This document shows positions 56,932 through 64,000 of a stretch of 64,000 nucleotides of DNA, one piece after another. This DNA comes from a virus. Where the stretch lies: positions 78,902 to 142,901 of the IMG/VR virus record IMGVR_UViG_3300028392_000036; one strand, written 5' to 3'. A model generated the notes under the pieces. It was not told the origin of the DNA and did no database searches. It saw only the letters and a list, made by a program, of their open reading frames with translations. The position numbers and the translations under genes are program-made. How positions within the stretch are numbered: position 1 is the first letter of the stretch; each line of letters begins with the position of its first letter.

Positions 56932-58739
56932 TGAAGATAAACGACGTACTAGTAGAATTTGCACCCGCAGGTGGCGGAGGTTCAGGCAACTACTTTCAAG
57001 CCTTGGCCTCGGCCTGGTACAATGGTACCTTTGACACAGGCAGCCTGCAAAAAGGCATCAAGAGTCAAGAAGACGTGGAACGCTTGTTGAATCGCGGCAT
57101 TGTGTGCCCAGACGGCAAGACTCGTAAACTGCATATTGATTACAACTCAGACTTTGACGGTGTGGAAATCTACAGTGATGACTACTATGAATACGGTGAT
57201 CACGATGACACCATAGACAGTCGCACAGGCCAAAAATGGGGGCCATATGACTTTATGGCATTCTCAGATGATGAATTAAGCGAAGGTATTAATGAAAAGT
57301 TGGGTGCCAACAGACCCAGTCTAGGCAACCGACGCGATCAATTCCGGAACCTGCACAAGATGCGTAAACAACGTGGGCTAAATGAATTCTCAGCCGATGG
57401 TGGCGACAGTGGTGGCGACAGTGGTGGCGAAGACGATGCACTACGCAAATACGCTCAAATGTGGTGGACCGGAGACGAAGCAACGCAAATGCAAATTGAA
57501 GCCGCACTGGCCCGTATGGGCTGGGAAATCGGTGAGGACGAAGGCGGCTACGACAACGGCGGTGTGTTTGTGGTACGTGCTGGCGATGAAAATGGCAAAA
57601 GTTATACATCATGGCCCGCAGAAGATTTGTCAGAAGGTGTGGCGGAAGGCTCGTTAGATGAAAAGTCAACAAGCCAGGCACAGTTCCGCACAATGGCGGC
57701 AGCCGCACACAATCCTGAATTTGCTCGTAAAGTAGGCATCAAACAGAGTGTGGCACGAGAGTTTAATCAGGCCGATCGAGGGCAAGACTACAAGTCATTG
57801 CCAAAAAAGGCCACCGAAGGCGCTCCGGTCACAGCAACTCCGGGATCCATTGAATCCGGTGGAGCGGTGGACAATTTCAAACAACAAATGACCAACAATA
57901 CTGAAATTGCTTACAAAAAAGGCATGGCGGAAGCCGCTTTTATGCACAGCGGACAAAGTGCTCCATTCAGTGGTGTTGGTGGCACTGCAAAATACGGGTA
58001 TGGCCTAAACGATATACGAAATGCAAGGGCAAAAAAACCAGAAATTGATGCCAATCTGAGAAAATTTAAAGCATGGATCAACGGTGGCCCAAAGCCAGTA
58101 GATATAAATGATGTAATTCAATCTGTTGAAGTATATTTTACAAATATCAAACCGCCGTCAGATGCTAGAGTTTCAACGGCATTTAATCAAATATTAAATT
58201 CACAAGGCCAAGGTTGGGTCGCTAATAAAAATCAAGCCATGCTATTAAATCCATCATTAGACGCAGCCATTAGAGAACCATTGCCCAATCAACGTGCTGG
58301 AAATAATCAAAACGCAGATGGGTACCCTATCGCTCCTTCAAGGCCAATGGCTGGACAAGCGGCACAACCAGCACAAGCGGCACAACCAGCACAACCAGCA
58401 CAAGCGGCACAACCAGCACAACCAGCACAAGCGACATCAGCACAAGCACCAGCGGCAGCGGCAAATTCAGCAAATCCTGTAGGTAAGAAATTTAATACTG
58501 CAAATGCTACAACTGTTACTCCGAAACCAATAACAAGACCAGCATTACCAATGCGAGAACAAGATACTGTAGAAAGCAAAAGCAAGCCCGCAGAAAAAGA
58601 AGCCGACTATGGTGATGATTATCAGCAAATGGTTTTGCGCTTGAAAAAACTGGCCGGTGCAGGTCCATTAAAGACTGTGTACGATCCGCAAAAGCGTGTG
58701 TATCGAAACATGCCCACAGCACAACAGCCCAAAAAATGA
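56931..58739 (+). CDS. Tagged internal/virion-type protein
   Basis: A 602-residue protein beginning MKINDVLVEF, a capsid-targeting-like tag (LVE-F). It is largely disordered. Multiple internal (L/I/V)xE-G or -S sites resemble gp21-type cleavage sites: GLNEFSADG, LSEGINEK and EGVAEGSLDE. A Gln/Pro/Ala repeat lies near residues 475-505 (AQPAQAAQPAQ). The C-terminus ends KRVYRNMPTAQQPK. Likely a cleaved internal or core protein; no enzyme found. Confidence 0.7.
   Translation: MKINDVLVEFAPAGGGGSGNYFQALASAWYNGTFDTGSLQKGIKSQEDVERLLNRGIVCPDGKTRKLHIDYNSDFDGVEIYSDDYYEYGDHDDTIDSRTGQKWGPYDFMAFSDDELSEGINEKLGANRPSLGNRRDQFRNLHKMRKQRGLNEFSADGGDSGGDSGGEDDALRKYAQMWWTGDEATQMQIEAALARMGWEIGEDEGGYDNGGVFVVRAGDENGKSYTSWPAEDLSEGVAEGSLDEKSTSQAQFRTMAAAAHNPEFARKVGIKQSVAREFNQADRGQDYKSLPKKATEGAPVTATPGSIESGGAVDNFKQQMTNNTEIAYKKGMAEAAFMHSGQSAPFSGVGGTAKYGYGLNDIRNARAKKPEIDANLRKFKAWINGGPKPVDINDVIQSVEVYFTNIKPPSDARVSTAFNQILNSQGQGWVANKNQAMLLNPSLDAAIREPLPNQRAGNNQNADGYPIAPSRPMAGQAAQPAQAAQPAQPAQAAQPAQPAQATSAQAPAAAANSANPVGKKFNTANATTVTPKPITRPALPMREQDTVESKSKPAEKEADYGDDYQQMVLRLKKLAGAGPLKTVYDPQKRVYRNMPTAQQPKK
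58349..58440 (+). repeat. Pro/Ala/Gln tandem repeat in tagged protein gene
   Basis: Repeats of CAAGCGGCACAACCAGCA-type units encoding AQAAQPAQP inside 56931-58739, probably length-variable. Confidence 0.7.
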
Positions 58740-58903
58740 CAAGACGCACAGCAAACGGTCGACCAGTTCCTGTGCTACAAGGCTCAGCAGGACCTGTAGC
58801 ACCCAACCCACATGTACCACCACCCATGCCCGCACAGCAGGCAATGACACGATTACCACAGCCTGTGATCAACATGGGACTGGGCCTGAAACTAAACCCA
58901 TGA
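58736..58903 (+). CDS. Small Pro-rich protein
   Basis: A 55-residue basic, Pro-rich protein (MTRRTANGRPVPVLQGS; PNPHVPPPMPAQQ). ATGA overlaps at both ends support it. Unknown function. Confidence 0.55.
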   Translation: MTRRTANGRPVPVLQGSAGPVAPNPHVPPPMPAQQAMTRLPQPVINMGLGLKLNP

Positions 58904-59103
58904 GAGCTAACGAATTCGTCACTGAGAAAAAGCGCATGAAGCGACTGAAAGAACTTACTTTTATGGGCCTGAGTCCTTGCACCAAAGACTGTTCAGGACA
59001 CCGTGCAGGCTACCGATGGTCAAAAGCACGTGGTGGTGTTAGCACAGCAAGCCCAAGCAACAGTTTTAACCGGGGTGCTGAAATAGCCAAGGCTGGCTAC
59101 TAA
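58900..59103 (+). CDS. Tagged small Cys/His protein
   Basis: A 67-residue protein beginning MRANEFVTEK, a capsid-targeting-like tag (VTE-K is a weaker match to (L/I)xE). It continues KRMKRLKELTFMGL, then CTKDCSGHRAGYRWSKAR, a Cys/His cluster that may bind metal or nucleic acid; a related Cys-rich module occurs at 63437. ATGA start overlap. Its 3' end overlaps the opposite-strand methyltransferase by 4 nt. Confidence 0.65.
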   Translation: MRANEFVTEKKRMKRLKELTFMGLSPCTKDCSGHRAGYRWSKARGGVSTASPSNSFNRGAEIAKAGY

Positions 59104-59819
59104 TTTTTCGTATAAACAAAATACAATCTATCATTGGCATCCTTTTTGTAGGTGTCTAAATGCAAGTTGTATTTCATTTCAAATTCTTTAACTACTTCAA
59201 AAGTCCAATTAAAAATGTCCACATACGGCCCTGTTCGGTGTGTGATTCCAGGATTGGCACGTAGATAAAACTTACCACCTGTGTCTAGTATATCCACACA
59301 TTTTTTAAAACGACTTTCTATTTCGTCGCGGCTATTAAAGTTAATTGATCCTAGTGCAATGATAACATCGTGACTGCCAACATAATCAAGTATATCAACC
59401 ATGTAGTCGGCACAATTATTGTAAGGATCAATACCAACCAAGTTACGGATTCGTCCTTTAAAGGGGTGATACCCACATCCAACATCAAGTACGCTACGAG
59501 GATTAACAGCGTTAATCTCGTCAGCAAGTTGCCAACCAGTGTAGTCATAGTCTCCGGTCCTGGGTTTCCAGATTTCTCCAAAGAAGCGATTGATATAACG
59601 CTCACTCAAGTCGTCTGTGATATATTTAAGCGAGCCCACGTAATCGCAGGGAAGGCTTAGTTCTGCTTCCACAGCATCTTTGAACTTTCTATAGCGAGCA
59701 GGCGTCCAGGGCAAGTCCTGTACTTGTGTATCAGCCGTGATAGAAATATCAGCATACTTGGGCAAATTAAACGCAGAGTGCAAATTTTTTTGTAAAAGGT
59801 TAAAAATTTTGGTGTTCAT
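59100..59819 (-). CDS. SAM-dependent methyltransferase
   Basis: A 239-residue class I methyltransferase. SAM motif I is VLDVGCGYHPFKG, with GIDPYNNCADY as motif II and DVIIALGSINF as the acidic loop and motif IV region. No DNA-specific motif (DPPY/NPPF) is seen, so the target may be a small molecule or protein. It converges with the tagged gene ending 59103 and diverges from the TctC-like operon. Confidence 0.8.
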   Translation of the reverse strand: MNTKIFNLLQKNLHSAFNLPKYADISITADTQVQDLPWTPARYRKFKDAVEAELSLPCDYVGSLKYITDDLSERYINRFFGEIWKPRTGDYDYTGWQLADEINAVNPRSVLDVGCGYHPFKGRIRNLVGIDPYNNCADYMVDILDYVGSHDVIIALGSINFNSRDEIESRFKKCVDILDTGGKFYLRANPGITHRTGPYVDIFNWTFEVVKEFEMKYNLHLDTYKKDANDRLYFVYTKN

Positions 59820-59870
59820 AAAAAATTTTGATATATAAGTTAGATTTTCAACAGTATTTAAGGAGTTTAC

Positions 59871-60848
59871 ATGTCAATCAAAAAATTATTAATTGCCGCA
59901 TTGCTAGTGCCTGTGTTAGCATTTGCCTGGGAGCCTGCTAAACCTGTCACAGTTGTTATTGGCAACACACCCGGGGCTGGAAATGAAATGGCCTTTAGAA
60001 AACTTGCAGAAATTGTGCAGAAACGGAATCCCAATTTTGTGTATGTTGTGCAAAACATTCCTGGTGCCGATTCAGTTGTTGCCAACAACAAGTTTTTAGA
60101 AGCAGCCGCAGATGGCTTGACCATTAATTTGCCCAGCCACATGAGTTCATATGTAACAAATGATATCTGGGAAAAGTCAATAAAGAAATACAACTACGAC
60201 TCATTTGTTGATGTGCTAACAATGGGTAAAAGTCCTTTAGCACTAGTAGCGTCAGTCAAAAGCGGAATTGAAACCCCACAAGACTTTGTGAAGTACATAC
60301 AGTCCGGCAAAACAATCAACGTGGCCATTGGCGGCGGCGCACACCGTACTGCTTTTGAATACTTGATGGATCGAGCCCGTGGCAATCGAGACGCTGTTCG
60401 ATCCATCAAGTTCAATGGCCCTGTTCCTGCTGTGCAAAGCGTGGGCCAATGGGATGGCAAGACCGGCACTGAATTTGGTATCATGCCCATTGCTGTGGCC
60501 AAAAGCCTGATAGATGCAGGCCGGGTCAAACCTATTGGATTCACAGGCACAAGAAAGATGCCACAGTTTCCCAACGTTCCGTTGCTAAACACTGTGGCGC
60601 CAGGCATAAACGTATATGCCGCGTGGTCAATTCAATTGCCCCCAGGTACCGGCAAGGACATTACGGAATGGTATCAACGTGAATTTTCAGCCGCTGTACG
60701 TTCAACAGAATATCGAGAATACACAGATGCCAATGTTATCTTTTATGCTGAAGATGAATTGACTCCTGCAGGACTAAAGCGGCACATGGAAGAATTACGT
60801 GCCGCCTTTTTACCTGTGCTGAGCAAGATTGATTTAAGTAAAGAATGA
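59871..60848 (+). CDS. TctC/Bug-family periplasmic solute-binding protein
   Basis: A 325-residue TctC/Bug protein with a signal peptide (MSIKKLLIAALLVPVLAFA) and the VTVVIGNTPGAGNEMAFRK start that follows the family's P.GAGgD pattern. Internal GKTINVAIGGGAHRTAFEY and PIGFTGTRKMPQFPNVPLL are typical. Bug proteins bind carboxylates and are expanded in Burkholderiales. It heads the four-gene operon to 62969, which overlaps throughout (ATGA). The role in infection is unknown. Confidence 0.85.
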   Translation: MSIKKLLIAALLVPVLAFAWEPAKPVTVVIGNTPGAGNEMAFRKLAEIVQKRNPNFVYVVQNIPGADSVVANNKFLEAAADGLTINLPSHMSSYVTNDIWEKSIKKYNYDSFVDVLTMGKSPLALVASVKSGIETPQDFVKYIQSGKTINVAIGGGAHRTAFEYLMDRARGNRDAVRSIKFNGPVPAVQSVGQWDGKTGTEFGIMPIAVAKSLIDAGRVKPIGFTGTRKMPQFPNVPLLNTVAPGINVYAAWSIQLPPGTGKDITEWYQREFSAAVRSTEYREYTDANVIFYAEDELTPAGLKRHMEELRAAFLPVLSKIDLSKE

Positions 60849-61513
60849 AATATATCTTTGATATGAAATCAAATTGGGAAACGAGTCGAGCACGTAGCAC
60901 ATATCATTTTAATTCCAAGCAAATTGATCAGCCTGCTGAAGTAATGACATACTTGGGACACATAGAACCCACGTGGTTGGCAGATTTAAATGACGTAATT
61001 GCCACGGCACGGCCAGCAACCTGGGCCACACGAGGCTACAAAGGCGAGGGCATTGAAGCACCACCAGAAGAATTGGCTGCGGAAGAATATGATTTAACAA
61101 GTCACGGCATGAGTCCGGACTTGTCTATCTCGCATTTAAACTGGCGCTTGCCCGAGAGTCTGCGACGCATTAGTGATGCATTTGCTCTGGCAGACTGTAT
61201 GGATCGCATACACGTACAACAGCCCGGACAAGTGTGGAACTTGCACATAGACAAGTTATACAAATGGGATCCAGACCACCCCGAACAGGTCATGCGAATA
61301 ATGATACAACTTACAGACTGGCAACCCGGGCAGTTCTGGAGTTACGGCAACTACAACTACAGCCAATGGCGTGCCGGCGATGTCACTACATTTGACTGGG
61401 CCAATGTCCCGCACTCTACTGCCAATGCTGGATTTGAACCCAGGGCAACATTACAATTAACCGGCATACGAACTGCCGCAACCATGGACTACCTAGCGGC
61501 AATACCCCGATGA
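60845..61513 (+). CDS. 2-oxoglutarate/Fe(II)-oxygenase-like protein
   Basis: A 222-residue protein. HxD is at His134-Asp136 (LHIDKL), the distal His at 190 (VPHSTAN) and Arg200 (GFEPRAT) may bind 2-oxoglutarate, in the order expected. Related to aspartyl-asparaginyl hydroxylase-like phage proteins (WQPGQFWSYGN). It overlaps genes on both sides. The substrate is unknown. Confidence 0.75.
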   Translation: MKYIFDMKSNWETSRARSTYHFNSKQIDQPAEVMTYLGHIEPTWLADLNDVIATARPATWATRGYKGEGIEAPPEELAAEEYDLTSHGMSPDLSISHLNWRLPESLRRISDAFALADCMDRIHVQQPGQVWNLHIDKLYKWDPDHPEQVMRIMIQLTDWQPGQFWSYGNYNYSQWRAGDVTTFDWANVPHSTANAGFEPRATLQLTGIRTAATMDYLAAIPR

Positions 61514-62130
61514 AAACAATCTTAATCTTAACAGGGCCGCAAGGCTCGGGCAATCATTTATGGTCAAAAATATTTGCGCTACATCCGCAGGTTTGGGGTT
61601 GGTCAGCACTGTTAAATGATTACTGGATAGGGCACGATCAAGAGCCATTTGCCCAGTACTGGCAGGATCCAGAACAGTTAAAATACTTTAAATGGGCGCA
61701 AAGCGACTGGTATGTGACTTCAATGAGTGTGCCTTATATGAATAATGGTGAACCCACTGTGCCTGATTTTAAATCATTTGTGACTAGATTACAAGTGTCA
61801 GGCCTACGTGTGAAGTTTGCTGTGCTGGGACGGGACAGAAACATTGTCCAAATGCAACAAACCCGTGTGCGTGGCGCACCCACCCTGGCCACAGCACTGT
61901 CAGAGTTTGATCAATTGGCTGCCCCTGTGTATTTGAGTTATGAAATGTTGCATCTTTATGGCACAAAGTATCTAGAAAACGTACAACAACAATTGGCCTT
62001 TCCTATTGCTGTCAACGACGCTAGATTAACGGATATACTAGCAACAGACGCAAATGCCAAGTATTTTCAACCCATCAAGCATCATGCCACAGATGATCTT
62101 GCACGTCACACTTCAAGGAAACACCGATGA
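61510..62130 (+). CDS. P-loop sulfotransferase/kinase-like protein
   Basis: A 206-residue protein opening with a P-loop (LILTGPQGSGNHLWSKIFALH), as in sulfotransferase-like phage proteins (GP.GSGNH). A later LRVKFAVLGRDRNI is a probable core strand. Nucleotide-binding is likely; activity (sulfotransfer or kinase) unknown. ATGA overlaps both neighbours. Confidence 0.6.
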   Translation: MKTILILTGPQGSGNHLWSKIFALHPQVWGWSALLNDYWIGHDQEPFAQYWQDPEQLKYFKWAQSDWYVTSMSVPYMNNGEPTVPDFKSFVTRLQVSGLRVKFAVLGRDRNIVQMQQTRVRGAPTLATALSEFDQLAAPVYLSYEMLHLYGTKYLENVQQQLAFPIAVNDARLTDILATDANAKYFQPIKHHATDDLARHTSRKHR

Positions 62131-62969
62131 AACAACCACAACGTATATTGATAATGGGCCTGCCAGGCTCGGGCAAAACCTATCTTGCTGAAAGATTAAA
62201 ACGCTATTTAGAAGCACACATGAATCCCATCAATGAGCATAGTCTTAGACCCATTGCTGATGCACAAGTCACAGTGGCTTGGCTCAATGCCGACGAAGTT
62301 CGCAAACACTACAATGACTGGGACTTCTCTGTAGAAGGTCGCATTAGACAAAGTAAACGCATGCGAGACCTAGCTGATGAAGCCAACACTGACTATTGTA
62401 TTGTGGACTTTGTTGCTCCCCTGGTTGAAATGCGCAACAACTTCAAAGCGGACTGGTGCATCTGGGTAGACACAATTGATCGGGGTCGCTTTGAAGACAC
62501 AAATCGAGCATTTGTTCCTCCCGAAGTGTATGACTTCCGCATTACAGAACAAAACGCGGAGAAATGGGCAGAGTTCATTGGACAACACATTGTTGACAAT
62601 CAGCGTAGACCTACCTTCAACTGGCAGAAAGAAACTGTTCAAATGTTAGGAAGATGGCAACCCTGGCATGAGGGCCATCGTGCGTTGTTTGAACGTGCTA
62701 TTGCAAAAACAGGACAAGTTGTGATACAAATACGCGACTGTCAGGGCTGGCAAGGAACTAATCCTTTTGCTATAGAGCAAGTGAAACATTATATACGCAG
62801 AGATCTAGACCCCATTTATCAAGGCCAATATGAAATACAAGTTGTTCCTAATATTGTTAATATCACTTATGGTCGCGACGTGGGCTATCGAATCGAGCAA
62901 GAGTCCTTTGACGACGCGATTACCGATATCTCTGCGACCAAGATAAGAAAGTCAATGGGATTAGAATAA
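62127..62969 (+). CDS. Kinase-nucleotidyltransferase fusion
   Basis: A 280-residue two-domain protein. The N-part is a P-loop kinase (GLPGSGKTY, residues 11-19; WLNADEVRKHYNDWDFSVEG resembles APS kinase). The C-part is a cytidylyltransferase-fold domain with HEGH (181-184) and ISATKIR (268-274), the hallmarks of NMN/NaMN adenylyltransferases. The domain order is the reverse of NadR. It may make NAD precursors for NadE, or act on a sulfate- or sugar-type substrate. Operon end. Confidence 0.75.
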   Translation: MKQPQRILIMGLPGSGKTYLAERLKRYLEAHMNPINEHSLRPIADAQVTVAWLNADEVRKHYNDWDFSVEGRIRQSKRMRDLADEANTDYCIVDFVAPLVEMRNNFKADWCIWVDTIDRGRFEDTNRAFVPPEVYDFRITEQNAEKWAEFIGQHIVDNQRRPTFNWQKETVQMLGRWQPWHEGHRALFERAIAKTGQVVIQIRDCQGWQGTNPFAIEQVKHYIRRDLDPIYQGQYEIQVVPNIVNITYGRDVGYRIEQESFDDAITDISATKIRKSMGLE

Positions 62970-62982
62970 GATAATTCCACGC

Positions 62983-62989
62983 TAAATAT
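62983..62989 (+). promoter_or_regulatory. T4-late-like promoter box (TAAATAT)
   Basis: CTAAATAT, 8 nt before ATG 62997. Confidence 0.4.
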
Positions 62990-62996
62990 TAGCACT

Positions 62997-63440
62997 ATGT
63001 GGATCTTACACTTTCTTCCTGACAGCATTATTCTTGCATTCTGTAACACTCTGTTATTCGCGGGCATTTTAGCCACCGCGGCAGGCTTTGTTGCGCATCG
63101 TATCCCAGGATTGTGGTCATATCAATTGGGTTTTAAACTGGGTGGTATTGCATTGCTAGTACTAGGCGTGTACTTTCGCGGTGGACTGGCTGTGGAAGAA
63201 ACCTGGCGTGAGCGTGTGGCTGCTGTAGAAGCAAGACTTGCTCAGGCTGAAAAGGCTTCAGCAGATGCCAATACAAAAATAGACACAAAGTCACAAAAGA
63301 AAACAACGCAACTACGCGAACGCACCACATACATCCGACAGTATGTGGACCGTGAAGTTGTCAAGTACGATAACACTTGTACAATTCCTGAACCATTTAT
63401 TCGGGCGCATAATGACGCCGCGGAGGCACCTAAAAAATGA
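62997..63440 (+). CDS. Rz/i-spanin-like membrane protein
   Basis: A 147-residue protein with two N-terminal hydrophobic segments (residues 5-32 and 40-58), then a coiled coil (AVEARLAQAEKASADANTKI) and a C-terminal periplasmic-type end (KYDNTCTIPEPFIRAHNDAA), similar to the tail of i-spanins (Rz). Spanins join inner and outer membranes at lysis. It is far from the endolysin-holin pair. Late box upstream. An alternative is a general membrane protein. Confidence 0.65.
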   Translation: MWILHFLPDSIILAFCNTLLFAGILATAAGFVAHRIPGLWSYQLGFKLGGIALLVLGVYFRGGLAVEETWRERVAAVEARLAQAEKASADANTKIDTKSQKKTTQLRERTTYIRQYVDREVVKYDNTCTIPEPFIRAHNDAAEAPKK

Positions 63441-64000
63441 AAATAAATGATATTTTAAATGAACAGTGGAGTCAAAAATACAAGAGCAGTATCAACTGCT
63501 CACACCCCAAAGGGTTTAGTCAACGAGCACATTGTGCCGGCAAAAAGAAACACAACGAAAGTGTTGAAATGGAAATGGTCTGCGAAGACTGTGGCATGTG
63601 TGAAACACACGGTAATGTAATGGAGATTCGGAAGGGTCAGAAAGACTCAAACGGATATACACGTTGTTGGCCGGGCAAACACGCCGAAGGCACCAAAAAA
63701 GGCAAGAATGGTGGACAGGTGCGTAACTGTGTGCCCAATGAAAGCGTTAACGAAGATGGCAAGCGATGCATGCAATGCGGTATGATCAATTGCAAGTGCC
63801 CTGGCGATAGTTGCAAGTGCAAGCCGGTCAAGGGTTGGGTGCCTGGCAAAGGATTCCGCAAAGCCATGGACGATGCTGCCAGTCGAGAACTGGCTGAAGA
63901 GTTTGATCTAATAGAAAACATCATTGAAGGTATTGCCGCACAAAATGGTGTAGACGCCGAAGCAGTATGGGCGGACCTAGAAAGTCTCACAGAAGATGAA
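63437..64000 (+). CDS. Tagged Cys-rich modular protein, 3' end cut by window edge
   Basis: Starts at an ATGA overlap and runs off the window (188 residues seen). The tag MKINDILNE-Q matches the (L/I)xE capsid-targeting type. The body is a chain of Cys-rich modules (CSHPKGFSQRAHCAGKKKHN, MVCEDCGMCETHG, RCMQCGMINCKCPGDSCKC) suggesting several bound metal ions. Similar modules occur at 58900. It is an unusual, mosaic virion-type protein of unknown function. Confidence 0.7.
   Translation, partial: MKINDILNEQWSQKYKSSINCSHPKGFSQRAHCAGKKKHNESVEMEMVCEDCGMCETHGNVMEIRKGQKDSNGYTRCWPGKHAEGTKKGKNGGQVRNCVPNESVNEDGKRCMQCGMINCKCPGDSCKCKPVKGWVPGKGFRKAMDDAASRELAEEFDLIENIIEGIAAQNGVDAEAVWADLESLTEDE

Noticed and set aside
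1-64000. tRNA, rRNA, integrase or attachment site
   Set aside because: No cloverleaf-like sequence, recombinase motif or flanking direct repeat was noticed by eye; weak candidates may have been missed without a covariance search.

Overview
The window looks like part of a large T4-type tailed-phage (myovirus) genome. Supporting signs are a gp44-type sliding-clamp loader, a gp31/GroES-like co-chaperonin, PhoH, a battery of repeat-built tail fibre genes, many 50-150 residue phage proteins in ATGA- or TAATG-overlapping runs, T4-style late promoter boxes (TAAATA/TATAAATA), and proteins starting with short tags that resemble T4 capsid-targeting sequences. Host-like cargo (Bug/TctC and DctP binding proteins, a phasin-like protein, a DUF3563-like small protein, an LTAC plus poly-Gly lipoprotein) suggests a betaproteobacterial, probably freshwater Burkholderiales host; this is inference. 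No capsid, portal, terminase or DNA polymerase gene lies in the window, and I saw no tRNA, rRNA or CRISPR array.

Layout. 1-2544 (minus strand): small membrane/secreted proteins and a YhhQ-type queuosine-precursor transporter. 2700-6018 (plus): phasin-like protein, gamma-glutamylcyclotransferase-like protein, a run of lipoproteins/exported proteins and a divergent ClpP. 6053-8861 (minus): two large proteins with capsid-targeting-like N-termini. 8914-13,900 (plus): canonical ClpP, a twitch-type radical SAM protein, a glycosyltransferase and small promoter-driven genes, interrupted by a minus-strand cluster of tiny ORFs (10983-11400). 14025-19494 (mostly minus): a sedolisin-like protease, a fibre protein, an acetyltransferase-like protein, a peroxiredoxin-like protein and a DctP-like protein. 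19600-25727 (plus): a lipoprotein, cupin, phosphoesterase, many small proteins and a DD-carboxypeptidase. 25732-26547 (minus): a tagged DNA methyltransferase. 26639-38586 (plus): a second DNA methyltransferase, ParB-like and GIY-YIG-like proteins, NadE, SleB endolysin and holin candidate, translation factor IF-1, superoxide dismutase and ErpA. 38583-45153: fibre and structural genes. 45196-50594: clamp loader, GroES-like, DnaE-derived, second radical SAM and HAD genes. 50591-51325 (minus): PhoH. 51520-59103: large fibres and tagged internal proteins. 59100-59819 (minus): a methyltransferase. 59871-62969: a four-gene metabolic operon. 62997-64000: a spanin-like protein and a Cys-rich tagged protein cut by the window edge.

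Two promoter classes stand out. The first is sigma70-like: TTGACCAATA, then TGCTATAATA with a 17-bp gap between -35 and -10, and usually AT(G/A) exactly 6 nt after the -10. It drives small accessory genes; several transcripts look leaderless and several begin with a tiny leader ORF. The second is a T4-late-like box found before structural genes and before proteins with capsid-targeting-like tags. The superoxide dismutase and the methyltransferase at 26547 share an identical 10-nt late box 3 nt before their start codons.

Most interesting hypothesis: a suite of proteins (superoxide dismutase, DNA methyltransferase, Cys-rich and low-complexity proteins) carries tags ending in (L/I)xE like those cut by the T4 gp21 prohead protease. 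They may be packed into the capsid and injected with the DNA. Other leads are NadE plus a kinase-nucleotidyltransferase fusion that could form an NAD-rebuilding branch, a phage IF-1, a pair of ClpPs, and a phage sedolisin.
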